The notes below the pieces were generated by a model. It worked only from the letters and a program-made list of their open reading frames with translations. It was not told where the DNA came from and did no database searches. From IMG/VR virus record IMGVR_UViG_3300022752_005671, positions 62,001 to 126,000 of that record: a stretch of 64,000 bases of DNA. One strand, 5' to 3'. A program made the translations under genes and the position numbers. Below, piece after piece: positions 25,186-34,367 of the stretch; position 1 is the first letter of the stretch, and each line of letters starts with the position of its first letter. The DNA is from a virus.

Positions 25186-27813
25186 ATGTCCATTTTTAAA
25201 GTTAATCCTACTGATTTTCAAAGTATAACAGTAACTACTAATCCATTTAGACATTATTCATCTAGTTCTAAAGGAACGACTGGTTCTATACTTTTATTTT
25301 CAAAAGAAAATAAAGTTGAAAAAGATGTTGAAGAAAGTAATTTATTATCTTTTAATGAGTCAACTTTTGCTAACAGTTTGGTAAATTTAACAAAAAAAAC
25401 CTTAGGATCTAAGGGGAATATTTATCCTTCATTAGCAGGTTTTTTAGATTCTGTTAATAAATTAAGTCTTACTGAAAAGAATAAAAAAGTTTTAAACATA
25501 GTTAGATTTACTCCGACAACTCATTTTACTTCAGGGACATTAAAAAAACTCTTAATAAAAGACAATCTATCAACCTATTATAGATGTAGATATCCTTCTT
25601 CAAATTGGGGATATTCAAATTATCATAGTTTAAATTTCTTTTCGTCTTCCACTGTCCCTACATCTTCAGTTCTTTTATATCCAAACATAGATGATGGAAG
25701 AATGCCGTCTGGATATGCTCCAGGTAGATATGCCGTCAGCGGCGCATTTAGCTTTGATTTTTATATTAATCCAAGATATAGAACTTTAGATTCTAAAGGG
25801 CATTTTAAAGCTGGAACTATTTTTCATTTATCTTCAAGTTATGCTTTATCATTAGTGACAGGTTCAGAAAAAGATGTTAATGGATTACCTGCAGCATTTC
25901 GTTTGCAACTACAATTAAGTCATAGCGCAGATATTCCCCCATCATTGGCAATTGCAGGATCTTCTCCTAAAAATTTTATATTTTTATCAAACGACAATGC
26001 TTTAAAATGGAATCATTGGCATCATGTAGTCGTTCGTTGGGGAACAAATTTAATTAATAATGGAACTGGGTCTTTTAACATCGATGGAGTTGATAAGGGT
26101 ACTTTCGTTGTACCTTCTTCTTCTATTGCTTTTAAAACCACATCGATTCACATACCTTATGCTTTATGCATTGGAAATTTTTATGAAGGAAGAAATAATA
26201 GTACAGCAGAAAGTCAGTCTCAGTTTTTCAATGCTTCAGCATATTATGAAGGTACCAGCCGTGTAGCAAGGTTAATCACTGAAAATTATGTTAACCCAAC
26301 AAATTTTTCTTTTAATCATCCTCTTCAAGCTGAACTGCATGATCTTTCAATAAAGAGATTTTATGTAAATGATTTTGACATAATTTCTTCAAGCTCTACT
26401 GGAATTACAAATTTTAATAATGTTTGTTTTTATGTTCCTCCGTTTTTTACTATGGATTCTCCTATAAAGGTGGGAACATCTGCAGCAACAGTGAACACTA
26501 CAGTCGGGGTTCCTTATTCTCTTTCTTATGCAGCTCCCGGGATAACTACGACACCATTTAATACGTGGCTGGCATTTGGTGTGAATGGACATTACATTAA
26601 TACTGAAAATTTTCTAAAAGATTTTGCTCCCGTGTTTAATCCTGGAATTTCTACAGTGTTTAATACTCCTTCCGACAAACAAGGTATTTTCCCAAGACAA
26701 TATTCGTTGTCAGCTTCATTAGTTCAAGTAGGATCTAATATTGGAAAAACTGCAAATGAAATTTTGTATAGTCAACCCTCAGTTAGAAAAAGAAATTTAA
26801 CGATACTGCCATGTGATGACGGTAATTTTTATCCAAATTATGATATTTTACTAACTTCATCATTAAGAGTTTTAACATATAGAGATGTTGAAACATTTAA
26901 TCAAAATCCATCTGACATTTTTTATACTGACGATTTACTTAAAAAATCTCCTGGATTTATAAGCTTAAATTTTAATAAGAATAAATTTGATATGATTTTT
27001 AGCGGATCAAGATTTAATTCTACGATTCCTATTGATCAAACAGCTAACAAAATAGTTAAAACAGCAATTTCAAAAGAAGAAGAATGGTCTAATGACAATG
27101 TCGGTTTCTATCCTGAAAAGCCAACAGGGCTAGCAAAATCTCAAATTATAAAAAAATTCCAACAATTTCGTTCTTTAGCAAGAAGCACTTTTAATAAAGT
27201 TACTTCATCAGATAGATTTTTTGTTACGCAAAGTCAATTTCCTCTTTCAATTCCTGTAAGAACTCAAGATATATCGTCAAATCAAGTTACGTTTTTTGAT
27301 ATAAGCAATTTATTTTATGGAATGAATATTGAACCAGGTAGCTTTACTATTACTGATTCTGCCATGACGGGATCAGGAGGTTCAGTAAGTATTACTATAA
27401 AAGATGATGGAAATGGAACTCTTTATAGAGCTGATTCATTGACGCCACATTGTACGTGGAATTCAGTTGGAACGATTTATTATGATGAAGGAATTATTGC
27501 AATTAAAAATCCTCATTTGTATTTCTTCGGTCAAGATCAATATGAATTATCTTTTAGGGGAGAACAAAATTTGCATATTCTGAGAGTAGAGACCGCAGCT
27601 CCAACAAATTATTTAAATTCTTCTTCTAATCCTTCATATGCAAACGTTCCATCAACTTTGCGTTTAAACGAATTTGATAAAGACTTTGTTTACATAACGG
27701 GAATAAATTATCATGATGATAACTTAAATGTCATTATGAAAACTCAACTAGCACAGCCAATAATGAAAAGACCTTCAGAAAAAATGTTGTTCCGCGTTAA
27801 GTTTGATTTTTAA
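25186..27813 (+). CDS. Large structural protein with LamG/concanavalin-like domain, possible adhesin
   Basis: An 875-residue protein. Residues from about 180 to 390 look like a concanavalin/LamG jelly roll: FSFDFYINPRYRT, then SSSYALSLVTGS, then NHWHHVVVRWGT and IDGVDKGTFVVP, which is the usual order of strands. Such domains bind carbohydrate. The last 45 residues (YITGINYHDDNLNVIMKTQL and MLFRVKFDF) match the C-terminal pattern of the previous protein, which suggests a shared attachment module. A role in host-surface binding or virion decoration is inferred. It ends two bases before the gp4-like gene. Confidence 0.65.
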   Translation: MSIFKVNPTDFQSITVTTNPFRHYSSSSKGTTGSILLFSKENKVEKDVEESNLLSFNESTFANSLVNLTKKTLGSKGNIYPSLAGFLDSVNKLSLTEKNKKVLNIVRFTPTTHFTSGTLKKLLIKDNLSTYYRCRYPSSNWGYSNYHSLNFFSSSTVPTSSVLLYPNIDDGRMPSGYAPGRYAVSGAFSFDFYINPRYRTLDSKGHFKAGTIFHLSSSYALSLVTGSEKDVNGLPAAFRLQLQLSHSADIPPSLAIAGSSPKNFIFLSNDNALKWNHWHHVVVRWGTNLINNGTGSFNIDGVDKGTFVVPSSSIAFKTTSIHIPYALCIGNFYEGRNNSTAESQSQFFNASAYYEGTSRVARLITENYVNPTNFSFNHPLQAELHDLSIKRFYVNDFDIISSSSTGITNFNNVCFYVPPFFTMDSPIKVGTSAATVNTTVGVPYSLSYAAPGITTTPFNTWLAFGVNGHYINTENFLKDFAPVFNPGISTVFNTPSDKQGIFPRQYSLSASLVQVGSNIGKTANEILYSQPSVRKRNLTILPCDDGNFYPNYDILLTSSLRVLTYRDVETFNQNPSDIFYTDDLLKKSPGFISLNFNKNKFDMIFSGSRFNSTIPIDQTANKIVKTAISKEEEWSNDNVGFYPEKPTGLAKSQIIKKFQQFRSLARSTFNKVTSSDRFFVTQSQFPLSIPVRTQDISSNQVTFFDISNLFYGMNIEPGSFTITDSAMTGSGGSVSITIKDDGNGTLYRADSLTPHCTWNSVGTIYYDEGIIAIKNPHLYFFGQDQYELSFRGEQNLHILRVETAAPTNYLNSSSNPSYANVPSTLRLNEFDKDFVYITGINYHDDNLNVIMKTQLAQPIMKRPSEKMLFRVKFDF

Positions 27814-27815
27814 AA

Positions 27816-28214
27816 ATGACTAAGAAAAAAAGAAAAAGAAAAAGAAAAAGTCATTATCATACAGGGGTTCATATCTCTCCGATTGCTGGTCAATGTAGAT
27901 ACCGTTCAGGTTGGGAACAAAAATACATGCAGCATTTAGATGCGGATCCCGATGTGGCATCGTGGTCATATGAAAAACTTGTTATTGAATATGTCTCAAA
28001 TAAAAAGACAAAGAAAATTAGAAAGTATTATCCAGATTTTCAAGTTGAGTACAAAGACGGAAAAAAGTTTGTCATAGAAGTAAAACCATCTCGTAAGCTG
28101 TTGCAAGATTCAGTTATGAAAAAAGTAAAAGCTGCAAAAGAATGGTGCACGGAACATGATATGACATATAAAATATTGACTGAAATAGAATTAAAAGACA
28201 TTGGTCTAATTTAA
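27816..28214 (+). CDS. Head-completion nuclease, T4 gp4-like
   Basis: A 132-residue protein with a very basic N-terminus. CRYRSGWEQKYMQHLDADPD, then WSYEKLVIEYVS, then YYPDFQVEY and FVIEVKPSRKL follow the same order as T4 gp4, including the candidate nuclease residues Glu34, Asp74, Glu88 and Lys90 of a PD-(D/E)xK site. gp4 is needed to complete heads before tail joining. The same fold occurs in TnsA-like endonucleases, an alternative, but length and context favour gp4. Confidence 0.85.
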   Translation: MTKKKRKRKRKSHYHTGVHISPIAGQCRYRSGWEQKYMQHLDADPDVASWSYEKLVIEYVSNKKTKKIRKYYPDFQVEYKDGKKFVIEVKPSRKLLQDSVMKKVKAAKEWCTEHDMTYKILTEIELKDIGLI

Positions 28215-28258
28215 AATAATTTTACTTCAGGCATCTTAGATTAAGAATTTCATGTTAT

Positions 28259-28891
28259 ATGGCATATCATGGATACATTCCTTTTATCAAACAGCTTTTA
28301 TTAAACATAGAATCCCCAAAGGTTTTAGAAGTTGGAACTGATAAAGGAATGTCGACAATTCCGTTGGTTGTTTTTCTATTGAGATTAAAACAAAACTTTG
28401 AGTTTGTTGGAATCGATGTCTTGGTTCAAGAATCTTTAAAAATAATGTTAAAAAACATTGAAGCGTCTTCAACACAAAAGATCTCTTTGTATCAAGATAG
28501 CAGTTTGAATGTTCTTCCTGCTTTGGCTAATGACTCTAATAAATTTGATGTTATTTTATTAGATGGAGATCACAATTATTATACTGTTTCAAGCGAGCTC
28601 AAACATTTAGATAAATTGCTTTCTGACGATGGAATTGCAATAGTTGATGATTATCATGGTAGATGGGCAGATAAAGATTTATGGTATTCAGAACGTGATG
28701 AATATCAAGATGTTTCAAACGTGACAAAAAAAGTTGAAACAGAAAAGCGCGGAGTGAAGCCAGCAGTTGATGAATTTTTGGAAGAAAATCCTGGTTGGGA
28801 ATCTGGGGTTTTGATGCAAGGTGAACCGATTATCTTAAAACGTAAACGTATTGAAAAATCCATGTTTTCACAGAGTTTATTCGAAAAATGA
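28259..28891 (+). CDS. Class I SAM-dependent methyltransferase (Methyltransf_24-like)
   Basis: A 210-residue protein. KVLEVGTDKGMSTIPLV (about 20-36) is the glycine-rich SAM-binding loop. FVGIDVL provides the acidic end of strand 2, and FDVILLDGDHNYYTVSSEL followed by DDGIAIVDDYHG matches the Methyltransf_24 pattern of LDG-H-Y and a D-D pair. The substrate is unknown; sugar or peptide methylation would fit the family. Its stop overlaps the start of the RuvC-like gene by four bases. Confidence 0.8.
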   Translation: MAYHGYIPFIKQLLLNIESPKVLEVGTDKGMSTIPLVVFLLRLKQNFEFVGIDVLVQESLKIMLKNIEASSTQKISLYQDSSLNVLPALANDSNKFDVILLDGDHNYYTVSSELKHLDKLLSDDGIAIVDDYHGRWADKDLWYSERDEYQDVSNVTKKVETEKRGVKPAVDEFLEENPGWESGVLMQGEPIILKRKRIEKSMFSQSLFEK

Positions 28892-29454
28892 AACTAAATC
28901 TAGGGTTAGACGTTTCAACGACAATTACTGGTATATGCATCTTAGATCCTAAGATCATTCCAGATGATAGAGGATCCCACATTTTATATTTAGACAGAGT
29001 CGAATTCAAAAAATGTAAGACCTTGTGGGAAAAAGCAGATCTAATTGCATTCGAAATGCATGAACTATTAAGAAAATTCCCAGGTGAGTATACCGTTGCT
29101 CTTGAAGAGCCGCTGATGGGATTTAGAACAGGAATGTCTTCTGCGGCAACGATTACGACGCTGATGAGATTCAATGGAATCGTTTCATATATTTCGAGAG
29201 AAATATTCAAAGTTGATCCGCAATACATAGCTTCATCATCTGCAAGGAAACTTTGTGGAATTAAGATGCAAAAGACGTCAATCGCTGGGATGAGTGGAAA
29301 AGAGCAAGTCTTCAAGTACATGTCTGAAAATGACTTGAAGCATATAGATTGGCCGAAGAAAAAGAACGGTGAAGCTGTTGACTGGAGTCGAGATGCGACG
29401 GATGCATATGTCATAGCAAGAGCCGCGACTTTGCTTACAGAAAATAAATCTTGA
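28888..29454 (+). CDS. RuvC-like Holliday junction resolvase / RNase H-fold nuclease
   Basis: A 188-residue protein with the RuvC arrangement of acidic residues: LGLDVSTTITG (Asp8) on strand 1, VALEEP (Glu73/Glu74) on strand 4, and DWSRDATDAYVIA (Asp169, Asp172) in the last helix. RuvC-type enzymes cut four-way DNA junctions, which phages need to debranch DNA before packaging. The neighbouring primase and Mre11-Rad50 genes support a DNA-processing role. The ATG overlaps the preceding stop in ATGA. Confidence 0.8.
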   Translation: MKLNLGLDVSTTITGICILDPKIIPDDRGSHILYLDRVEFKKCKTLWEKADLIAFEMHELLRKFPGEYTVALEEPLMGFRTGMSSAATITTLMRFNGIVSYISREIFKVDPQYIASSSARKLCGIKMQKTSIAGMSGKEQVFKYMSENDLKHIDWPKKKNGEAVDWSRDATDAYVIARAATLLTENKS

Positions 29455-29489
29455 AAAATCTTCCTTAGTTTTATTACTTTTTATTTGTC

Positions 29490-30452
29490 GTGCATTCGCT
29501 TACTGACAAGATAAAGTTTTATGAGTCGATATTTGGTCGTGGAAGAATTTCTGGTAATGGCAAAAATTTTGACGTAAGATGTCCCATTTGCGCTCCATCT
29601 GATCCATCTAAAAAGAAGCTGGCTATCCGGACCGATGATGACGCAAACCATTGTTGGGTTTGCGGATGGAAGGCCAGAAGCCTTGCTCCGCTCTTGAGAA
29701 AATTTGGATCTCAAGAGCATTTAGACGTTTACAAGAAATTGACTGGTGTGACATTAGTCACTGCAGAAGTTCAAAAACAACAGAAAATCGAGCTTCCTAA
29801 AGATTTTCAATTATTAACTCTAGCCAACTATGAAGATCCGGATGTCAAGGCAGCTTGGAGATATGTGTACTCTAGAGGATTGTTAGATCGCGATGCATGG
29901 TACTTTAAGTTTGGAGTATCTGATGAGCCACGTTGGAAAAGACGAGTTATCATGCCATCATTTGATTCTAATGGAGAATTAAATTATTTTGCAGCTCGAG
30001 CCATAGATAAAGACAGAAAGCCAAAATACGATAATCCTGACATCGACAAGAATCCAATAGTTTTTAATGAGATCAATATTGATTGGACTAAGAGATTGAT
30101 CTTATGTGAGGGACCGTTTGATTTGGTGAAATGTCCGGAAAATTCTACTGCATTATTGGGATCAGATTTGGATGAACGCCACGAGATTTTGAATAAGATA
30201 TTGTTGAATAATACTCCAGTTGCTCTTGCACTCGATGGCGACATGTGGAGCAAGAAAACTCCGAAGATAGTCAAGAAGCTTCAGGAATACAATGTTGACG
30301 TTGTTGTCGTCGACGTTAGACCTTGGGGAGATCCTGGAAGCATGTCGAAAGCTGAATTTGAAGAAGCCCTTCAGATTGCGAAACCCTTATACTGGGAAGA
30401 TAGATTTTTAACAAAACTTGATAAGTTTGTATCCTCAAGTTTTAGATTTTAA
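29490..30452 (+). CDS. DNA primase with CHC2 zinc finger and Toprim domain
   Basis: A 320-residue protein. The N-terminal zinc finger has Cys31, Cys34, Cys55 and Cys58 (VRCPICAP and HCWVCGW). The Toprim part includes KRLILCEGPFDLVKC, the conserved Glu, and VALALDGDMW, the DxD. These are features of DnaG-type primases, which make RNA primers for replication. No fused helicase is present. The start is a GTG without a clear ribosome binding site. Length is well below the 600 or so residues of bacterial DnaG and fits phage primases. Confidence 0.88.
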   Translation: MHSLTDKIKFYESIFGRGRISGNGKNFDVRCPICAPSDPSKKKLAIRTDDDANHCWVCGWKARSLAPLLRKFGSQEHLDVYKKLTGVTLVTAEVQKQQKIELPKDFQLLTLANYEDPDVKAAWRYVYSRGLLDRDAWYFKFGVSDEPRWKRRVIMPSFDSNGELNYFAARAIDKDRKPKYDNPDIDKNPIVFNEINIDWTKRLILCEGPFDLVKCPENSTALLGSDLDERHEILNKILLNNTPVALALDGDMWSKKTPKIVKKLQEYNVDVVVVDVRPWGDPGSMSKAEFEEALQIAKPLYWEDRFLTKLDKFVSSSFRF

Positions 30453-30459
30453 ACGCTTA

Positions 30460-30486
30460 TTGAACACTAGTTTCAAGTAGTATACT
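30460..30486 (+). promoter_or_regulatory. Possible promoter upstream of the Mre11-Rad50 gene
   Basis: TTGAAC at 30460-30465 and TATACT at 30481-30486 resemble -35 and -10 hexamers, but the spacer is only 15 bases, shorter than the usual 17. The gene starts at 30498. Confidence 0.3.
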
Positions 30487-30497
30487 GTAAATTACTA

Positions 30498-33400
30498 ATG
30501 ACTATCATCGCGCATACAGCAGACATTCATTGGCGAGGATTGAGCCGCCATGATGAATACAGAGAGGTATTTTCTGCTTTCATCAAGGATTGTAAGAAAA
30601 ACAAAGTAGACCACATTTTTGTAGGCGGAGATATCTTTCATACTAAGACTTCAGGAATATCTCCTGAGTACATTGAACAGTTAACTTGGTGGTTAGAAGA
30701 AATGTCTAATGTGGCTACGGTTCATTTGACGTTAGGTAACCATGATGGTAATCTAACTAATCTATCTAGACAAGACGCAGTATCTCCTATAGTTCAAGCT
30801 CTCAATCATCCAAAGATTAAACTCTATAAAAAAAGTGGAGTTTATGAATTTGAATCTGGAATTAATTGGTGTGTATATAGTTTATTTGATGAAGAGGGTT
30901 GGCACACAGTCAAACCAGAACCAGGAAAGATCAACATCGCATGTTATCATGGACCGGTTTTGGGTTGTGTAACTGAATCCGGATGGGAGATTGATGAATC
31001 TCACATCAAAATAGATTTTTTTAAAGATTATGATTTTTCATTTCTTGGTGACATTCACCAAATGCAGTATCTAGGATATAGAGAAGATTCCAACGGCGAA
31101 AAAAAGCCTTGGATAGCATATCCAGGAACTCCTCTACAACAAAATTATGCAGAAGAGTTAAATCATGGATATCTTCTTTGGAAGATCAAATCTTCCGTTG
31201 ACTGGGACGTTACTTTTAAGAAGCTTCCCAACCCAAAGCCGTACGTGACCATTCAATGGAATGGTTCAAAACAAGAGTTTCTTGAAGAAGCTTCCAAGTA
31301 TCCAAAACAAACTAGATTTAGAATTAAATCAGCGTTAGATCTTTCACAAGATGATGTTTCATATTTGAATGAAACTTTAAAATCTGCGTATTCGGCCACA
31401 GAAGTAACCTTTAAATCTGAATATAGAGCAGAAAGTGAAACGATAAAAGCTGGTTCATCTACAATTGCAAAATCTGATCTAACATCATCAGAAGTAATTC
31501 TTGGATTAATTCAAACTTATTGCAAAGAAAATGGAAATACCAACGTTGATTGGGAAGTTATATCTAATCAAATTAAAAAATACATGTCTGCAGTCTCTTC
31601 ATCTGAAGACTACGTTAAAGGATCAAAGTGGTCTCTTAGACATTTGAAATGGGACAACACTTTCGCTTACGGCGAAGACAATGAAATTGATTTCACTAAA
31701 CTGAACGGTATTGTTGGGGTTTTTGGTCCTAATAGAATTGGGAAATCTTCTATTGTCGGTACTTTAATGTATTGTCTTTTTAATACGACTGATAGAGGAT
31801 CGTTAAAAAACCTTCATGTTTGCAACATTAGGAAAAATCATTGTTATGCAAGAGCAATTTTTGATCATAACGGAAAAATTTATATTTCAGAAAGACAGAC
31901 AGCAAAGTCTATCAATAAAAAAGGAATTACTACAGCATCAACATCATTGAATTTTTTTAGAATGAGAGATGATGGTGATGTTGATGATTTGTGTGATGAT
32001 GTTAGAACTGGAACTGAAAAGGTCGTTAGAAATCTTATCGGCACTAGCGAAGATTTTTCTTTAACTTCTTTGTCTGCACAGGGCGACATCAATGCATTCA
32101 TTTATCAAGGATCTACTAGAAGAAGAGCATCAATTTCTAGATTTTTAGGATTAGACATCTTTGATAAGATGTGCGATTTGTCTTCAAAAGATTTAAGTTC
32201 ATATAAATCACAGTTAAAAAACTTTCCAGAAAAAAATTGGGACGAACTGCAACTAGAACATGGATCTAAAATCTTACAATTGTCAGAAAAAATTGATGAG
32301 TTAATATCTTGTATTTCTTCAGCACAAGATCAATGCTCAGAACTTCGTTCTCAATTATCAACCCACCAAGGGCATAAACCAGTAACTCTTCATGATGTTG
32401 AAATTCAAGAAAAAAGAGTTAATTCTTTAAAGGCTTCTTGTAATGAAGCATGTTCAAAGATTGACATTTTAAATGTTGACATTCAATCATTAAAAGAAAA
32501 ACTGAAAGTTGTAGAAGAAGTTGAAGCGTCAGATGATATTGAAGATTTAAAATGTAAATTAAGTAAAATTGATGCTTTAGAAAAGTCGATTTTAGAACTA
32601 CAACATTTGCATGAAAAAGAATCTACGCTGTTAAAAACTCAGCAAAAATCTTTAAAAATTTTAGATGAAGTTCCTTGCGGAGATGAATATCCTACTTGCA
32701 AATTTATTAAGGATGCTCATCAAAACAAAGAAAAGATATCTCATCAAGAAGAAAAGATTCGATCATCATTGAAAAAGTTGAACGAATTAAATGATGCATT
32801 AAAGATTCTAGAAAAAGATTCATTAATTTCAAAGATTAATAAACTTGAAAAAGCTTCAACATTATTGTCCAAGCTTCATCTTGAAATTTCTAGAAAAGAA
32901 ACAGAAGTTGAAAAGATAAGATCTACATGTGACTCTACTAGAGCAGCATTAAATGAAGCAGAACAGCGGTTAGTTGATCTTCAAGAAGCATTAAAAAATG
33001 ATGAAAATTCTGAAGTTGTTTCTTTAAGGTCAAAATTAGAAACATTATCTAGATCAATTAGAGGATGGGATGATGAGAAGTTGACATTGGCAACACAAAA
33101 AGGAAAGCTAATGTCAGAAATTGAAAAACTTGAATCAGAAAAAGAATCAAGAAATTCTCTTTTAAAGACGATGAAGACTTATGAGATAATTTCTGGGGCT
33201 TTTTCTAAAAAAGGTATTCCATTAATCATTACGAGATCGCAGCTACCTGTAATCAATGCAGAAATTTCAAAAATTTTGCACGGGATTGTTGATTTTTCTG
33301 TAGAGCTTGAAAATGATGATGAATCAGACGCTTCTGAAATTTATATCAACTATGGTGATTCAAGAAGAATCATAGAGTTATGCAGTGGAATGGAAAAAAC

Positions 33401-33656
33401 AATAGCATCTATTGCATTGAGGGTTGCTTTAGTTAATATCTCTTCGATGTCAAAATCTGACATGCTTGTTATTGATGAAGGATTTGGAACTCTTGATGAT
33501 GCAGGAGTTGAAGCTTGCAATAGGTTATTAACAAGTTTGAAAAAATATTTTAGACTTATTCTAGTAATTACTCATGTAGATGGAATAAAAGACATAGCGG
33601 ATCATGTTCTTGAAATAACGAAGAATGAAAAAGATTCAAAGGTAGTTTTTGTATGA
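30498..33656 (+). CDS. Fused Mre11-Rad50 (SbcD-SbcC; T4 gp47-gp46) protein
   Basis: A 1052-residue protein that joins two normally separate subunits. Residues 1 to about 330 are the Mre11 nuclease: HTADIHW (Asp9, His11), GGDIFH (Asp45, His48), LGNHDG (Asn81-Asp83), CYHGPV (His151) and LGDIHQ (Asp185, His187). Residues from about 380 are Rad50: Walker A GPNRIGKSS (410-418), long charged coiled coils, a hook-like pair Cys727 and Cys734, the ABC signature ELCSGMEKT (about 961-969) and Walker B VIDEGFG (991-997). It would process DNA ends and support recombination. The stop overlaps the next start by four bases. I see no internal stop or start that would split the two halves. Confidence 0.9.
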   Translation: MTIIAHTADIHWRGLSRHDEYREVFSAFIKDCKKNKVDHIFVGGDIFHTKTSGISPEYIEQLTWWLEEMSNVATVHLTLGNHDGNLTNLSRQDAVSPIVQALNHPKIKLYKKSGVYEFESGINWCVYSLFDEEGWHTVKPEPGKINIACYHGPVLGCVTESGWEIDESHIKIDFFKDYDFSFLGDIHQMQYLGYREDSNGEKKPWIAYPGTPLQQNYAEELNHGYLLWKIKSSVDWDVTFKKLPNPKPYVTIQWNGSKQEFLEEASKYPKQTRFRIKSALDLSQDDVSYLNETLKSAYSATEVTFKSEYRAESETIKAGSSTIAKSDLTSSEVILGLIQTYCKENGNTNVDWEVISNQIKKYMSAVSSSEDYVKGSKWSLRHLKWDNTFAYGEDNEIDFTKLNGIVGVFGPNRIGKSSIVGTLMYCLFNTTDRGSLKNLHVCNIRKNHCYARAIFDHNGKIYISERQTAKSINKKGITTASTSLNFFRMRDDGDVDDLCDDVRTGTEKVVRNLIGTSEDFSLTSLSAQGDINAFIYQGSTRRRASISRFLGLDIFDKMCDLSSKDLSSYKSQLKNFPEKNWDELQLEHGSKILQLSEKIDELISCISSAQDQCSELRSQLSTHQGHKPVTLHDVEIQEKRVNSLKASCNEACSKIDILNVDIQSLKEKLKVVEEVEASDDIEDLKCKLSKIDALEKSILELQHLHEKESTLLKTQQKSLKILDEVPCGDEYPTCKFIKDAHQNKEKISHQEEKIRSSLKKLNELNDALKILEKDSLISKINKLEKASTLLSKLHLEISRKETEVEKIRSTCDSTRAALNEAEQRLVDLQEALKNDENSEVVSLRSKLETLSRSIRGWDDEKLTLATQKGKLMSEIEKLESEKESRNSLLKTMKTYEIISGAFSKKGIPLIITRSQLPVINAEISKILHGIVDFSVELENDDESDASEIYINYGDSRRIIELCSGMEKTIASIALRVALVNISSMSKSDMLVIDEGFGTLDDAGVEACNRLLTSLKKYFRLILVITHVDGIKDIADHVLEITKNEKDSKVVFV

Positions 33657-33952
33657 AAGATTGGAAACCTTATCTAAATGATAGATTAATCAAAGAGCAT
33701 GAAGGATTTTATGTTATTAAGCCTTCAGAAGAAAGAAATTTTGTGCCGATAGTGTGTCCAGTTTGCAATTATTTAATGAGAACTTTGGACGATGAAAAGT
33801 CATATAGACAATTTGAATGTTGCGAAAGTTGTGAGACTTATTGGGCACGTCCTAATTTAACTGCGTGGAGAAATGGGTGGAGACCTGATAAAAAAGATAT
33901 ATTGAAAAAGTTTTCTGATGGAAAAAAGATATTATCAAACGTGCACATTTGA
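33653..33952 (+). CDS. Small zinc-ribbon protein
   Basis: A 99-residue protein with two cysteine pairs: VCPVCNYLM and CCESCETYWARPN, spaced like a zinc ribbon. The end is basic. It overlaps the Mre11-Rad50 gene by four bases (ATGA), so it is translationally coupled to it. A role in binding DNA or RNA polymerase is plausible but not shown. Confidence 0.65.
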   Translation: MKDWKPYLNDRLIKEHEGFYVIKPSEERNFVPIVCPVCNYLMRTLDDEKSYRQFECCESCETYWARPNLTAWRNGWRPDKKDILKKFSDGKKILSNVHI

Positions 33953-33985
33953 ATTATCTCAATATTTAATTGGTAGAGATATAAT

Positions 33986-34366
33986 ATGTCAGATTTAGAT
34001 TATAACGCACTAGGCCAAGCTATCGATACGACATGGGGAAAATCATCATCTCCTATTGTGAATTCATTTTCAGTAAAAATGTCTTTAGTCGGTCCAGATA
34101 TGCTTAAAGTTTCTTATCAAACCGTCGTTAATTTTGCATCAGAACGACAAATGTTACAAGTTAAGTTACAAGAACAAGATTTGTCTTCTAATAACATCAA
34201 ATCCGTGCTTGATGCTGTAAAAAATTCTTATAAAGATTTAACAAATAAATCTCTTAAGTTAAAAGAAGTTAGTTCTGGAGATTCTGTGGAAATTATTGGA
34301 ATGGCAGTTCATAACCCAAAGAAAACAGCAATTTACAGAAAAAATGTTATGTTTCAAGTAGGATGA
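33986..34366 (+). CDS. Hypothetical protein upstream of terminase
   Basis: A 126-residue protein with mixed alpha/beta character and no signal peptide. The N-terminal part includes DYNALGQAIDTTWG and later MSLVGPDMLKVSYQTVVNFA. No family is recognised. It ends one base before the terminase ATG. A small terminase subunit is conventionally encoded near here, but the protein lacks a visible helix-turn-helix and is not clearly one. Confidence 0.6.
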   Translation: MSDLDYNALGQAIDTTWGKSSSPIVNSFSVKMSLVGPDMLKVSYQTVVNFASERQMLQVKLQEQDLSSNNIKSVLDAVKNSYKDLTNKSLKLKEVSSGDSVEIIGMAVHNPKKTAIYRKNVMFQVG

Positions 34367-34367
34367 A

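Noticed and set aside
27816-28214. TnsA-like transposase subunit
   Set aside because: The fold is related, but the residue order and the context fit T4 gp4 better, and no other transposition gene is present.
33986-34366. Small terminase subunit
   Set aside because: The position is suggestive, but there is no helix-turn-helix or coiled-coil pattern that I can support.
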